Shown here piece by piece: positions 17,851 to 25,366 of a stretch of 64,000 nt of DNA. Both the position numbers and the translations under genes were made by a program. Position 1 is the first letter of the stretch. Each line of letters starts with the position of its first letter. The stretch comes from WHSW01 sp963705955 (GTDB lineage: Bacteria > Actinomycetota > Thermoleophilia > Solirubrobacterales > 70-9). The notes beneath the pieces were generated by a model. The model saw nothing but the letters and a program-made list of their open reading frames with translations, made no database searches and was not told the DNA's origin. The stretch is taken from positions 310,001 through 374,000 of the forward strand of contig CAVPLH010000006.1 of NCBI GenBank assembly GCA_963705955.1. Direction: 5' to 3'.

Positions 17851-18451
17851 TCGGCCAGCGGCGTGCGAGCGCCCGGCTGGCGACCTCGGCGACGGTCGTA
17901 CCGGTGAGCGCGCCGGCGATCACGTCGCCGGGATAGTGAACCCCGGTATGGACCCGCGAATAGGCGACCACCACCGCGAGGGCCCGGAGGGGGATCGCCG
18001 CCGCGGGCACCACCTCCCCGACCCCGGTGGCGAAGGCGAAGGCGGCAGCCGCGTGGCCGGAGGGAAACGAGCGCGTCACGGGCATTCGCACGTGACGGGC
18101 CACCGGTACGTCCTCGGCGACCCGGTCCGGGCGGACGCGCCGGGCGCAGAGCTTCATCGGGCCGTTGACGACGGCGGAGGTGAGCGCGAGCGAGGCGAGG
18201 CCGGAGGCGGCCGCACGCCGTCCTGTCGGCCCGCCGGCGAGGGCGAGCGCGCCGGCGGCGGCGAGCGAGAGCTTCGAGTGGTCGGCAGCCCGCGAGAGAC
18301 GGCGCATGGCGCGATCGAACGCCGGGGTCGAGGTGCGGGCGATCGCGGCGTAGACGGCGACGTCCAGCCGCTGGGCGTCGTCGAGCCAACCCGCCCCGGG
18401 TCGGGACGGGACGTCCGCGTCGGCGGCAGGGTGTTCGTCGGCCTCGCTCAA
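17597..18451 (-). CDS. PAP2-superfamily membrane phosphatase
   Basis: Phosphatidic-acid or undecaprenyl-pyrophosphate-type phosphatase. The three active-site motifs are in order: KLCARRVRPDR (near residue 105), PSGHA (near 135) and SRVHTGVHYPGD (near 168), flanked by hydrophobic helices. The conserved domain ends near residue 205 at ALARRWPS; the remaining ~75 residues are Arg/Ser-rich and lie out of frame over the nuclease gene, so the true stop was probably lost by an indel. A lipid-phosphate recycling role in envelope synthesis is inferred. It diverges from the nicotinate-PRT-like gene 14 bases away. Confidence 0.82.
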   Translation of the reverse strand: MSEADEHPAADADVPSRPGAGWLDDAQRLDVAVYAAIARTSTPAFDRAMRRLSRAADHSKLSLAAAGALALAGGPTGRRAAASGLASLALTSAVVNGPMKLCARRVRPDRVAEDVPVARHVRMPVTRSFPSGHAAAAFAFATGVGEVVPAAAIPLRALAVVVAYSRVHTGVHYPGDVIAGALTGTTVAEVASRALARRWPSAEAPRPAQACDAPRSSAARSRGRHRSASYRPGWSLRPPARRHCSDQRSPRHLAARDRRARPALGVALVRPLPGAPPLRRGRPS

Positions 18452-18465
18452 GCCGGGTCAATCCT

Positions 18466-19644
18466 ATGACCCGGCCCCGCCTCGGGGCGATCGCGCCCAC
18501 GCCGAGCGAGCTCTGCGGATTGAGCGGCGACGCGAGCGGGAAGCATCATTCGGTGGCCCCACCTCATCCGGCTCGACTCGATCCCGCGGTCTTCAACCTC
18601 CCGGTCGGCCGACTGCGCCGCGGATACTTCACCGACGCCTATTTCAACCTCGCGAAGGAGCTGCTGGAGCGCGACGGCCGCCATCCGGATGCGTTGATGC
18701 AGGTCTTTCAGCGACACGAGTCCGTGCTCGGCGGCATCGACGAGGCGATCGCGGTGCTGAAGCTCGGCTCCGGCCGCTCCGGCCCGGGTGGCGATTGGGT
18801 GCCGGGTTGGGAGCGGCTCACCGTCCGTGCCCTGCGGGAGGGCGACCGGGTCGAGCCGTGGGAGACGGTGCTCACGATCGAGGGCGACTACTCGCTGTTC
18901 GCCCACCTCGAGACCGTCTACCTGGGCTGCCTCGCGCGCCGGTCGCTTGTGATGCGAAACGTCGGCGAGGTCGTCGAGGCGGCCCGCCGCAAGCCGATCC
19001 TGTTCTTCCCCGCCCGCCACGATCACTGGCTGGTGCAGACCGGTGACGGATGGTCGGCGCACGTCGCCGGGGCGATCGGGGTCTCGACCGACGCCCAGGC
19101 CTCGTGGTGGGGAGGTCGGGGGATCGGCACCGTGCCGCACGCGCTGATCGCCGCGTACGGGGGCGACACCGCCGCCGCCGCCAGGGCGTTCGCGGAGCGC
19201 TTCGCGCGCGAGATGAACATCACGGTGCTGGTCGATTTCGACAACGACTCGGCGGCGACCGCGGTCGAGGTCGCCGACGCGCTCGGCGACGACCTCTGGG
19301 GCGTGCGCCTCGACACCTCCGACCGGCTCGTCGACCGGGGCCTCGAGGCGCTCGGCGAAAGCGCCCCGAGCGGCGTCTCGGTCGAACTTGCCCGGCTTGT
19401 TCGCTCGGCGCTGGACGGCGCCGGTCACGAGCGGGTGCGGATCGTCGTCTCGGGCGGCTTCGACGCCGAGAAGATCGCCGCCTTCGAGCGGGTCGGCGCG
19501 CCGGTCGACGCCTACGGCGTCGGCTCGGCACTGCTGCACGGCGAGAACGATTTCACCGCCGACCTGGTTCGGGTCGACGGCCGGCCGTGCTCGAAGGCCG
19601 GCCGCGAGGAGCGCCCGAACCCGCGCCTCGAGCCGATCGACTGA
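18466..19644 (+). CDS. Nicotinate phosphoribosyltransferase-family protein
   Basis: 392 residues (362 if it starts at GTG 18553, which I think more likely because the first 29 codons are unconserved in character and crowd the divergent PAP2 start). Type II PRT fold: N-terminal LPVGRLRRGYFTDAYFN, central RRSLVMRNVGEVVEAA and FFPARHD, STDAQASWWGG, VDFDN, GVRLDTSD, and phosphate-binding VSGGFD and GVGSAL near the C-terminus. Nicotinate PRT makes nicotinate mononucleotide in NAD salvage; the reaction may differ slightly here, since short actinobacterial relatives are annotated simply as nicotinate/quinolinate PRT family. No other NAD genes are nearby. Confidence 0.75.
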   Translation: MTRPRLGAIAPTPSELCGLSGDASGKHHSVAPPHPARLDPAVFNLPVGRLRRGYFTDAYFNLAKELLERDGRHPDALMQVFQRHESVLGGIDEAIAVLKLGSGRSGPGGDWVPGWERLTVRALREGDRVEPWETVLTIEGDYSLFAHLETVYLGCLARRSLVMRNVGEVVEAARRKPILFFPARHDHWLVQTGDGWSAHVAGAIGVSTDAQASWWGGRGIGTVPHALIAAYGGDTAAAARAFAERFAREMNITVLVDFDNDSAATAVEVADALGDDLWGVRLDTSDRLVDRGLEALGESAPSGVSVELARLVRSALDGAGHERVRIVVSGGFDAEKIAAFERVGAPVDAYGVGSALLHGENDFTADLVRVDGRPCSKAGREERPNPRLEPID

Positions 19645-19711
19645 TCGCCGCGGGTCTTGACTACGATGCGGCGCGCCCAATCGAGGGCACTACCCAAGGG
19701 AAGGGAAAGAC

Positions 19712-20104
19712 TTGCTTCCGTTCGCAGACTTCGGACTCGGTGACGTGCTGCTCACCGTCATCGAGATCTTCTTCTTCGTGATCTGGATCTGGATCCTGAT
19801 CACGATCCTCAGCGACCTCTTCCGCGATCAAGAGATCTCCGGGTGGGGGAAGGCCGCATGGGTCTTCTTCCTCGTCTTCGTTCCCTTCCTCGCCGCGCTC
19901 ATCTACCTGATCGCCCGCGGGTCGGGAATGCGCGAGCGCACGATCAAGGCCCAGGCCGACGCGAAGCGGGAGTTCGACTCCTACGTGCGCGAGACCGCGT
20001 CCAGCTCCCCGGTCGACGAGCTCCACAAGGCCCACGACCTGAAGGAGAAGGGCGCGATCACCGACGAGGAGTACGAGAAGATGAAGGCGAAGCTGCTCGC
20101 CTGA
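19712..20104 (+). CDS. Two-helix membrane protein with PLDc_N-like N-terminus and SHOCT tail
   Basis: 130 residues from TTG 19712, preceded by AAGGGAAGGGAAAG. Two hydrophobic helices (residues about 10-30 and 45-67) resemble the phospholipase-D-nuclease N-terminal (PLDc_N) module found in small actinobacterial membrane proteins. A charged linker leads to a C-terminal SHOCT motif (VDELHKAHDLKEKGAITDEE, ending MKAKLLA), a short oligomerisation module. Role unknown; such proteins are thought to act in membrane stress or protein assembly. Confidence 0.82.
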   Translation: MLPFADFGLGDVLLTVIEIFFFVIWIWILITILSDLFRDQEISGWGKAAWVFFLVFVPFLAALIYLIARGSGMRERTIKAQADAKREFDSYVRETASSSPVDELHKAHDLKEKGAITDEEYEKMKAKLLA

Positions 20105-20137
20105 GCAGCTTCGCCCGATCCACGCTCCGCGGCGCGG

Positions 20138-20348
20138 CTACCACGAGCCGCCGCCGCCTCCGCCGGAGAAGCCGCCGCCGCCTCCTGCCGAGGAGCTCTC
20201 GGGTGCGACCTGGGACGCGAACCCCGAGCTGAACTGTGAGCCGCTGAAAGACGCGTATGCGAACCCGCCTGTGAACGCATAGGCGCTCCATCCGTCGCTC
20301 GAGCTCGACGCTTCGGCGACCGGCGCCGGGATCCGGCCCGACTTGATC
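20138..20348 (-). pseudogene. C-terminal remnant of a DUF2207-type membrane protein
   Basis: The last ~70 codons of a protein ending in GGGGGFSGGGGGGSW, the Gly-rich Trp-terminated tail typical of the large DUF2207 predicted membrane proteins, preceded by FSGSQFSSGFASQ. The membrane part that should lie to the right is absent: at about 20348 the sequence switches to the 3' end of a plus-strand monooxygenase gene. It cannot function alone. Confidence 0.7.
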
Positions 20349-20350
20349 AT

Positions 20351-20736
20351 CCGGGTTCCCGAACCTCCTCATCCTGCTCGGGCCGAACACCGGCCTCGGG
20401 CACAACTCGGTGGTCGTGATGGCCGAGGCGCAGGCCGGCTACATCCTCGACGCGCTCGAGCACATGCGGGCGAATCGGCTCGCCACCGTGGAGCCGCACG
20501 TCGACGCGCAGCGCTCCTGGAACCGGGCGCTGCAGAGGCGAATGAAGGGCACGGTCTGGACCGAGGGTGGCTGCTCGAGCTGGTATCTGGACCGCAACGG
20601 CCTCAACACCTCGCTGTGGCCGGACTTCAGCTTCCGCTTCGTCAGGGCGCTGCGGCGCTTCGAAGCCTCCGAGCACGCGCTGACCAGGGCGCCGGCGACC
20701 GATCGCGGTGCCGGCCGCGTCCCGGCGCCGGTCTGA
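20351..20736 (+). pseudogene. C-terminal remnant of a Baeyer-Villiger-type flavin monooxygenase
   Basis: Codons from about 20355 encode GFPNLLILLGPNTGLGHNS, followed by MAEAQAGYILDAL and TVWTEGGCSSWYLDRNG, the conserved C-terminal ~125 residues of FAD/NADPH Baeyer-Villiger and related monooxygenases. The FAD- and NADPH-binding Rossmann motifs that should lie to the left are missing; the sequence breaks directly into the DUF2207 remnant. An ATG at 20410 could start a fragment but not an enzyme. Confidence 0.78.
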
Positions 20737-20746
20737 GCGTCGCCGC

Positions 20747-21922
20747 TCAGGGCGCCGGCTCGAGCGCCGCCCGATCGAGCTCTGCGGGACTTCGGTACCC
20801 GCTCAGCCCCAGGGTCAGGTCGAGCTCGGCAAGCAGCATCCGGAGCACGGTCTCGACTCCGGCCTCGCCCTCCAGCGCCAGACCCCACAGGTAGGGCCGC
20901 CCGACGAGAATTGCGTCGGCGCCGAGCGCCAGCGCCCGGATCGCGTCCGAGCCGCTGCGAATCCCGCCGTCGAGCAGGACCTCGACGTCGCCCCCGACCG
21001 CGCCGGCGACCGCCGGCAGCGCGTCGAGCGCCGCGATCGACCCGTCGACCTGACGCCCACCGTGGTTCGAGACGATCACCCCGTCGAGCCCACGCTCGCG
21101 CGCCTCACGGGCATCGTCGGGGTGCAGGATCCCCTTGACGAGGATCGGCAACGAGGTGCGGTCCCGCAGCCAGTCGAGATCGTCCCAGGTCAGCGACTCG
21201 TTGGAGACGACCCGCAGGTAATGACCGGTCGCGGCGCCGAGGTCGTCCTCCGGAGGCCGCTCGAGCGCCGCCCGGAAGACCGGGTCCTGGAGGTAGTTGG
21301 CGTTGCCGATTCCCTCGAGGAACGGGAGCCACGCCTGCTGCAGGTCCCGCGGCTTCCAGCCTGGGACGAAGGCGTCGACGGTGACCACGATCGCCGAATA
21401 GCCGGCGATCTCGGCGCGGCCGACGAAGCTCTCGGCGAGCTCGGGATCGTTCGGCCAGTAGAGCTGGTACCAGCGCGGGGCGTCGCCGGCGGCGGCGGCG
21501 ATCTGCTCCATCGTGTGGGCGGCGGCGGAGCTGGCGACGAACGGGAGCCCGAGCCGCGCCGCCGCGCGGGCGCTCGCGAGCTCGCCGTCGGGATGGACGA
21601 TCGTCTGCGCTCCGATCGGCGCCAGGAGGACGGGCGCCGGGAGATCGACCCCGGCGACGCGCGTCGCCAGGTCGCGGTCGGCGATGTCGCGCAGCATCCG
21701 CGGCACGATCCGCCAGCGCTCGAACGCGGCACGGTTGGCGCGCATCGTCGCTCCGCTGCCGGCGCCCGCGTAGACGTAGGCCGCGGCTCGCGGCTCCATC
21801 GCCTCCTCCGCGGCCCGCTCGAGCTCCCTCCAGTCAACCGGGAGCGACTGGGTCTCGCCGCTGAGGCCGCGGATGTAGATCTGGCGGTAGTAGTCGGCGA
21901 ACGCGGGCGGCGGGTCGCTCAC
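20747..21922 (-). CDS. FMN-dependent alpha-hydroxy-acid oxidase (lactate oxidase / lactate 2-monooxygenase type)
   Basis: 391 residues, full length for the family. It oxidises an alpha-hydroxy acid such as L-lactate to the 2-oxo acid with FMN. Seen: the N-terminal YVYAGAGSG region, PVLLAPIGAQ, the LPILVKGILHPDDA segment with the FMN-contacting Lys, the catalytic-base motif SNHGGRQVDG (His, then Arg), the phosphate-binding DGGIRSGSD and GRPYLWGLA. The longer interior segment between VTVDAFVPGWKPRDL and the catalytic Lys resembles lactate 2-monooxygenase more than lactate oxidase, but the assignment within the family is open. Starts ATG 21922, back to back with the gene at 21952. Confidence 0.85.
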   Translation of the reverse strand: MSDPPPAFADYYRQIYIRGLSGETQSLPVDWRELERAAEEAMEPRAAAYVYAGAGSGATMRANRAAFERWRIVPRMLRDIADRDLATRVAGVDLPAPVLLAPIGAQTIVHPDGELASARAAARLGLPFVASSAAAHTMEQIAAAAGDAPRWYQLYWPNDPELAESFVGRAEIAGYSAIVVTVDAFVPGWKPRDLQQAWLPFLEGIGNANYLQDPVFRAALERPPEDDLGAATGHYLRVVSNESLTWDDLDWLRDRTSLPILVKGILHPDDAREARERGLDGVIVSNHGGRQVDGSIAALDALPAVAGAVGGDVEVLLDGGIRSGSDAIRALALGADAILVGRPYLWGLALEGEAGVETVLRMLLAELDLTLGLSGYRSPAELDRAALEPAP

Positions 21923-21951
21923 GCAGGCGATCCTACGACCGGGCGCGGATC

Positions 21952-22647
21952 GTGCCCATACCTGCTACCCATTTGCCGGCCGTGGGGTTCTGGCAATCCG
22001 ATAGAGGACGGGTCGCATCGGTCCGGTTACTGCGCTCGGAGGAGATCGAGCGGGTGCCGCACACGGGCGCCGTCGGCTCGGTCCAGGAGGCCGAGGTGAG
22101 GCTGCCCGCGGCGTTACTCGACCGCGTCTGGAAGCCGGCTTATCTGGAGCGGCTCGGGCGCGCCTACTGGCGCCACATCAGCCGCGCGACGCTGAGCTTG
22201 ATCCGGGTCGTCTATGCGCCCGACTCGCGCACGGCGGTGCTGCTCTCGCGCCGGCTGCCGCTGCTGCGCTTCCACGCCCCCGAGTACGAGACCTCGCCCG
22301 CCGAGGGCTGCGTGACGTGGAGGATCGAGCGCGGGCTGCTCGTCGCCCGGGCGGGCCGCGACGAGGGCTTTTTGCGGATTCGCGTCCGGCGGTCCGCAAG
22401 TCCCGAAGCGCCGCCGGGCGAGGCGACGGTCGAGGTCCGGCTCGAGGTCCGCAACTTCTATCCCTGGTTGCGAGGCTCCGGTCGCTTCGCGCGCTTCGGC
22501 GCCTGGCTCTACGGGCAGACCCAGCTGCGGATCCACGTGCTGATCTGCAACTCGTTCCTGCGCTCGCTGACCCGGCTCGACCTGCCGCCGTCGTCGGTCG
22601 GCGCGCTGGTCGGCGAAATCGACGCCGGCGACAGGACGCCGGTTTGA
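21952..22647 (+). CDS. Conserved protein of unknown function
   Basis: Up to 231 residues from GTG 21952; a second GTG at 22096 (MRLPAALLDRVWK) is a plausible alternative start. No signal peptide. The body alternates beta-rich stretches (SLIRVVYAPDSRTAVLL, GCVTWRIERGLLVARAG, EATVEVRLEVRNFYPWL) and ends with a helix-rich segment, a pattern seen in small lipid- or polyketide-binding-like folds, but I do not recognise the family. It lies 29 bp before the NmrA-like gene and is probably the first gene of a three-gene operon with it and the SRPBCC gene. Confidence 0.6.
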   Translation: MPIPATHLPAVGFWQSDRGRVASVRLLRSEEIERVPHTGAVGSVQEAEVRLPAALLDRVWKPAYLERLGRAYWRHISRATLSLIRVVYAPDSRTAVLLSRRLPLLRFHAPEYETSPAEGCVTWRIERGLLVARAGRDEGFLRIRVRRSASPEAPPGEATVEVRLEVRNFYPWLRGSGRFARFGAWLYGQTQLRIHVLICNSFLRSLTRLDLPPSSVGALVGEIDAGDRTPV

Positions 22648-22676
22648 GCGGCTTGCGACCGGGGAACACACGGGCG

Positions 22677-23597
22677 ATGCCGAGGCGGATCCTGATCACC
22701 GGCGCGTCCGGCTTCGTCGGCCGCCTGCTCGCCCGGAGGCTGAGTGAGGACGGCTTCGAGGTCCGCTGCATGCTTCGCTCGCCGGCCACCGATACCGCGA
22801 CCGAGCTCGAGCGGCTCGGCTGCGAGATCGCGGTCGCCGACCTGACCCGGCCCACGGGCCTGGCGGCGGCGCTCGACGGTGTCGAGGTCGCCTACTTCCT
22901 CGTCCACATGATCGGCGACGGCGACGACTACCCGGCGATCGAGCGCGCCGCCGCGGCCCGCTTCGCTCGCGCCGCCCGTGACGCCGGGACCAGCCGGATC
23001 ATCTACCTCGGAGGACTCGGCGACTCCGATACGTCGAGGCATCTCGCCGCGCGCCGCGAGGTCGCCGGGGCGCTCGCCGCCGCAGGGCCGCCCCTGACCC
23101 ACTTCCGCGCCGCGATGGTGATCGGCTCGGGGAGCGAGTCGTACGAGCTGCTGCGCGGTATCGCGCGCAAGCTTCCGGCGCTGCCGGCGCCCGATTGGCT
23201 CGAGACCGAAACCCAGCCGATCGGAGTCCGGGACGTCGTCGCCTACCTGCGCGAGGCGCTCGACGTTCCGGAGTCGGCCGGGCGCGAGATCGAGATCGGC
23301 GGCCCGGAGGTGCTCACGCACCTCGACGTGGTCGGCGAGATGGCGCGGGCGATGGGGCGGCGCCCGCCGCGCCTGATCCCGATCTCGGGCGAGGTCGCCC
23401 GACCCGCGACGGTCGCCGCGGGAGCCGCGGCGGTGACGCCGGGGACGCCGGAGGTCGCCGCCGAGATCAGCCTCGGCCTGACGACGCCCAGCGTGATCGG
23501 CGACCGCAGCGGAGCGGAGCTGTTCTCGGTCCGCCCGCGGCGGCTCGACGCGGTTCTCGCCGAGGCGATCGACGCGCCGGCGCCGGTCGGTTCGTGA
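22677..23597 (+). CDS. NAD(P)-dependent NmrA-like short-chain reductase/epimerase
   Basis: 306 residues. Begins with the dinucleotide-binding GASGFVG motif at residues 8-14 and has the Rossmann segments VADLTRP and VAYFLVHM. The classical Tyr-x3-Lys is not evident; IIYLGGLGD and THFRAAMVIGSGS match the atypical SDR group that includes NmrA-like regulators and proteins annotated as NAD(P)H-binding. A GTGA overlap couples its stop to the following SRPBCC gene, an arrangement common for this pair in Actinomycetota. Substrate unknown. ATG 22677 is chosen because the glycine motif begins at the expected distance. Confidence 0.82.
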   Translation: MPRRILITGASGFVGRLLARRLSEDGFEVRCMLRSPATDTATELERLGCEIAVADLTRPTGLAAALDGVEVAYFLVHMIGDGDDYPAIERAAAARFARAARDAGTSRIIYLGGLGDSDTSRHLAARREVAGALAAAGPPLTHFRAAMVIGSGSESYELLRGIARKLPALPAPDWLETETQPIGVRDVVAYLREALDVPESAGREIEIGGPEVLTHLDVVGEMARAMGRRPPRLIPISGEVARPATVAAGAAAVTPGTPEVAAEISLGLTTPSVIGDRSGAELFSVRPRRLDAVLAEAIDAPAPVGS

Positions 23598-24055
23598 GCC
23601 GCGCCGTTCGCGAATCGGTCCTCCTCGCCGCGGCACCCGAGCGCGTCTGGGAGACGATCATGGACCCGGCGCGACTCGAGCTGTGGGTCACCACCCACGA
23701 CTCGTTCGCCGGGATCGGGCCGGGGCCGGTGAAACGAGGCGATGCGTTCACCCAGAAGCTGCGCCTCGCGGGGAAGTCGTTCGAGGTCAGATGGCGGGTC
23801 CTCGAGGCGGATCGACCCGCCCTCGCCCGCTGGGAGGGCGATGGGCCCGCGGGCTCGACCGCGCGGGTCACCTACCGGCTCGCCGCGGAGGACGGCGGCA
23901 CCCGGTTCGACTACGAGAACGAGTTCGCGCTCCCGGGTGGCGCGCTGGGCAGGGCGGCGGGAGCCGTGCTCTCCGCGGCACCGGGGGCCCGCGAGGCGCG
24001 GCGTTCGCTCGAGCGCCTCCGGGCGCTGCTCGAGGACGGGCCCGCCTCCGGATAG
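23594..24055 (+). CDS. SRPBCC (START-like) ligand-binding protein
   Basis: 153 residues starting with GTG in the GTGA overlap with the reductase gene, so translationally coupled. Polyketide-cyclase/dehydrase-type pattern: RESVLLAAAPERVWETIMDPARL at the start, FTQKLRLAGKSFEVRWRVLE in the middle, a long C-terminal helix RRSLERLRALL. Such proteins form a hydrophobic cup that binds a lipid or aromatic. The coupling to an SDR suggests both act on one small hydrophobic compound. Confidence 0.8.
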   Translation: MSRAVRESVLLAAAPERVWETIMDPARLELWVTTHDSFAGIGPGPVKRGDAFTQKLRLAGKSFEVRWRVLEADRPALARWEGDGPAGSTARVTYRLAAEDGGTRFDYENEFALPGGALGRAAGAVLSAAPGAREARRSLERLRALLEDGPASG

Positions 24056-24101
24056 ATCCGCCGAGGGGCCTGACGATCGCGCCGCGGTTTCCGGGCCGCC
24101 A

Positions 24102-25226
24102 TCAACCCGGCGCGCGGAGCCGCTCGCGAAGCGCCAACACCCGGCCCACGGACTCGATGTACTCCCGGCGCGTGGCCGCGCTGCTTCGAAGCATCGCCCG
24201 CAGCGGCTTTGCGGCGCGCCGGGCGTCGCCGAGGTCGGTGAACAGCATCAGGTCGGTGCCCGCCCTGGCGGCGAGTTTCGCCGCCGCGGTCGAACCGCCG
24301 ACGGCTTCGGTCGACGCCGTTTCGAGCGCGTCCGTGATCGATGGCCCTTCGAAGCCGAGCCGGCCCCTGAGCTCGTCCGAGGCGAGCTCCCGGCTGAGCG
24401 CCGCGGGAAGCTCGGAAAAGGCGGGATAGACCGCGCTCGAGAGCATCACCAGGCGCCCGCCGGAGCCGGCTCCGGCGAAGCCACGGTAGGGCCGCTCGTC
24501 GACGCCGCGCAGGGTCGAGCGTCCGAGGTCGATCCGTTGAACGGCGTCGTCGGTGTTGACGCGGGCGGCGCCGAGCCCCGGGAAGTGCTTCGCGGTCGGA
24601 GCGACGCCGCCGCGCTCGAGCGCGGCGGCGAAGGCACCCGCGCACGAAGCCACGGTGTCGGGGTCGCGGCCGAATGACCGCTGCTCGAGGTCGAGCGCGC
24701 CTCCCGCCCTGGCGACGTCGAGGACCGGGGCGAGATCGACGTTGACGCCGGCTCGCTTCAACATCGCCGCGGTCTCGGCGCCCTGGCGACGACACTCCGG
24801 CGTTCCGCCGGCGCCCATCCGCTCGGCCGACGCCGCGGGCGGCCCGGGCAGCCGCCTGACGAGACCGCCCTCCTGATCGAGCATCACGAGCAGCGGAGCG
24901 GCCAGGCCCCGGGGGCGGGGAATCGACTGCAACTCGGCGATCAGTCGCCGGGCTCCCGCCTGACCGTCGAAATTCTCATCGAAGAGGACGACGCCGCCGA
25001 GCAGGCCATCGCCGATCGAGCGGCGCAGATCGTCGGGGATCGATTCGCCCGCGAACCCGGCGACCAGCCGCTGACCGACGAGCTCCGAGTCGCTGAGCCG
25101 GGCGGCCCTCGCCTGCGCCCGTTCGACCGGCCCCGGCGCCGCTGCGTCCGAGCCGCCGAAATCGGGCAGCGCGCAGCCGCAGGCGAAGCCGATGGCGACG
25201 ATTATCGGGGCGACCAGCAGGCGCAC
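24102..25226 (-). CDS. Glycoside hydrolase family 3 lipoprotein (beta-N-acetylhexosaminidase-like)
   Basis: 374 residues from GTG 25226 (an ATG at 25313 adds a basic, unlikely leader). The start encodes a short hydrophobic segment with a lipobox-like GFACGC, so the protein is probably anchored outside as a lipoprotein. GH3 features: LFDENFDG, LVMLDQEGGLVRRL (substrate pocket), the NagZ-type NVDLAPVLDVA and SFGRDP, KHFPGLG with the His-containing loop, and a late ITDALE segment whose Asp is the expected nucleophile position. Likely trims N-acetylglucosamine from peptidoglycan fragments. It faces the HD-GYP gene divergently. Confidence 0.82.
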   Translation of the reverse strand: MRLLVAPIIVAIGFACGCALPDFGGSDAAAPGPVERAQARAARLSDSELVGQRLVAGFAGESIPDDLRRSIGDGLLGGVVLFDENFDGQAGARRLIAELQSIPRPRGLAAPLLVMLDQEGGLVRRLPGPPAASAERMGAGGTPECRRQGAETAAMLKRAGVNVDLAPVLDVARAGGALDLEQRSFGRDPDTVASCAGAFAAALERGGVAPTAKHFPGLGAARVNTDDAVQRIDLGRSTLRGVDERPYRGFAGAGSGGRLVMLSSAVYPAFSELPAALSRELASDELRGRLGFEGPSITDALETASTEAVGGSTAAAKLAARAGTDLMLFTDLGDARRAAKPLRAMLRSSAATRREYIESVGRVLALRERLRAPG

Positions 25227-25321
25227 GGCTCGATCTTGACGCGCCGGACGCCGCCGGGCGGCGCCGTCCGCTGCCGCCCCGGGGAACGTTCGTTTCGCGG
25301 AAATCCGCTGCAACGCAACGA

Positions 25322-25351
25322 TTGGAACTGGGCCGAGGCATTCACTATGGT
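25322..25351 (+). promoter_or_regulatory. Putative promoter of the HD-GYP gene
   Basis: TTGGAA (25322-25327) and TATGGT (25346-25351) with an 18-bp spacer. If used, transcription would begin near 25358, which excludes the upstream TTG as start codon and supports GTG 25367 or 25379. Confidence 0.4.
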
Positions 25352-25366
25352 CACTTCGATGTCTGG

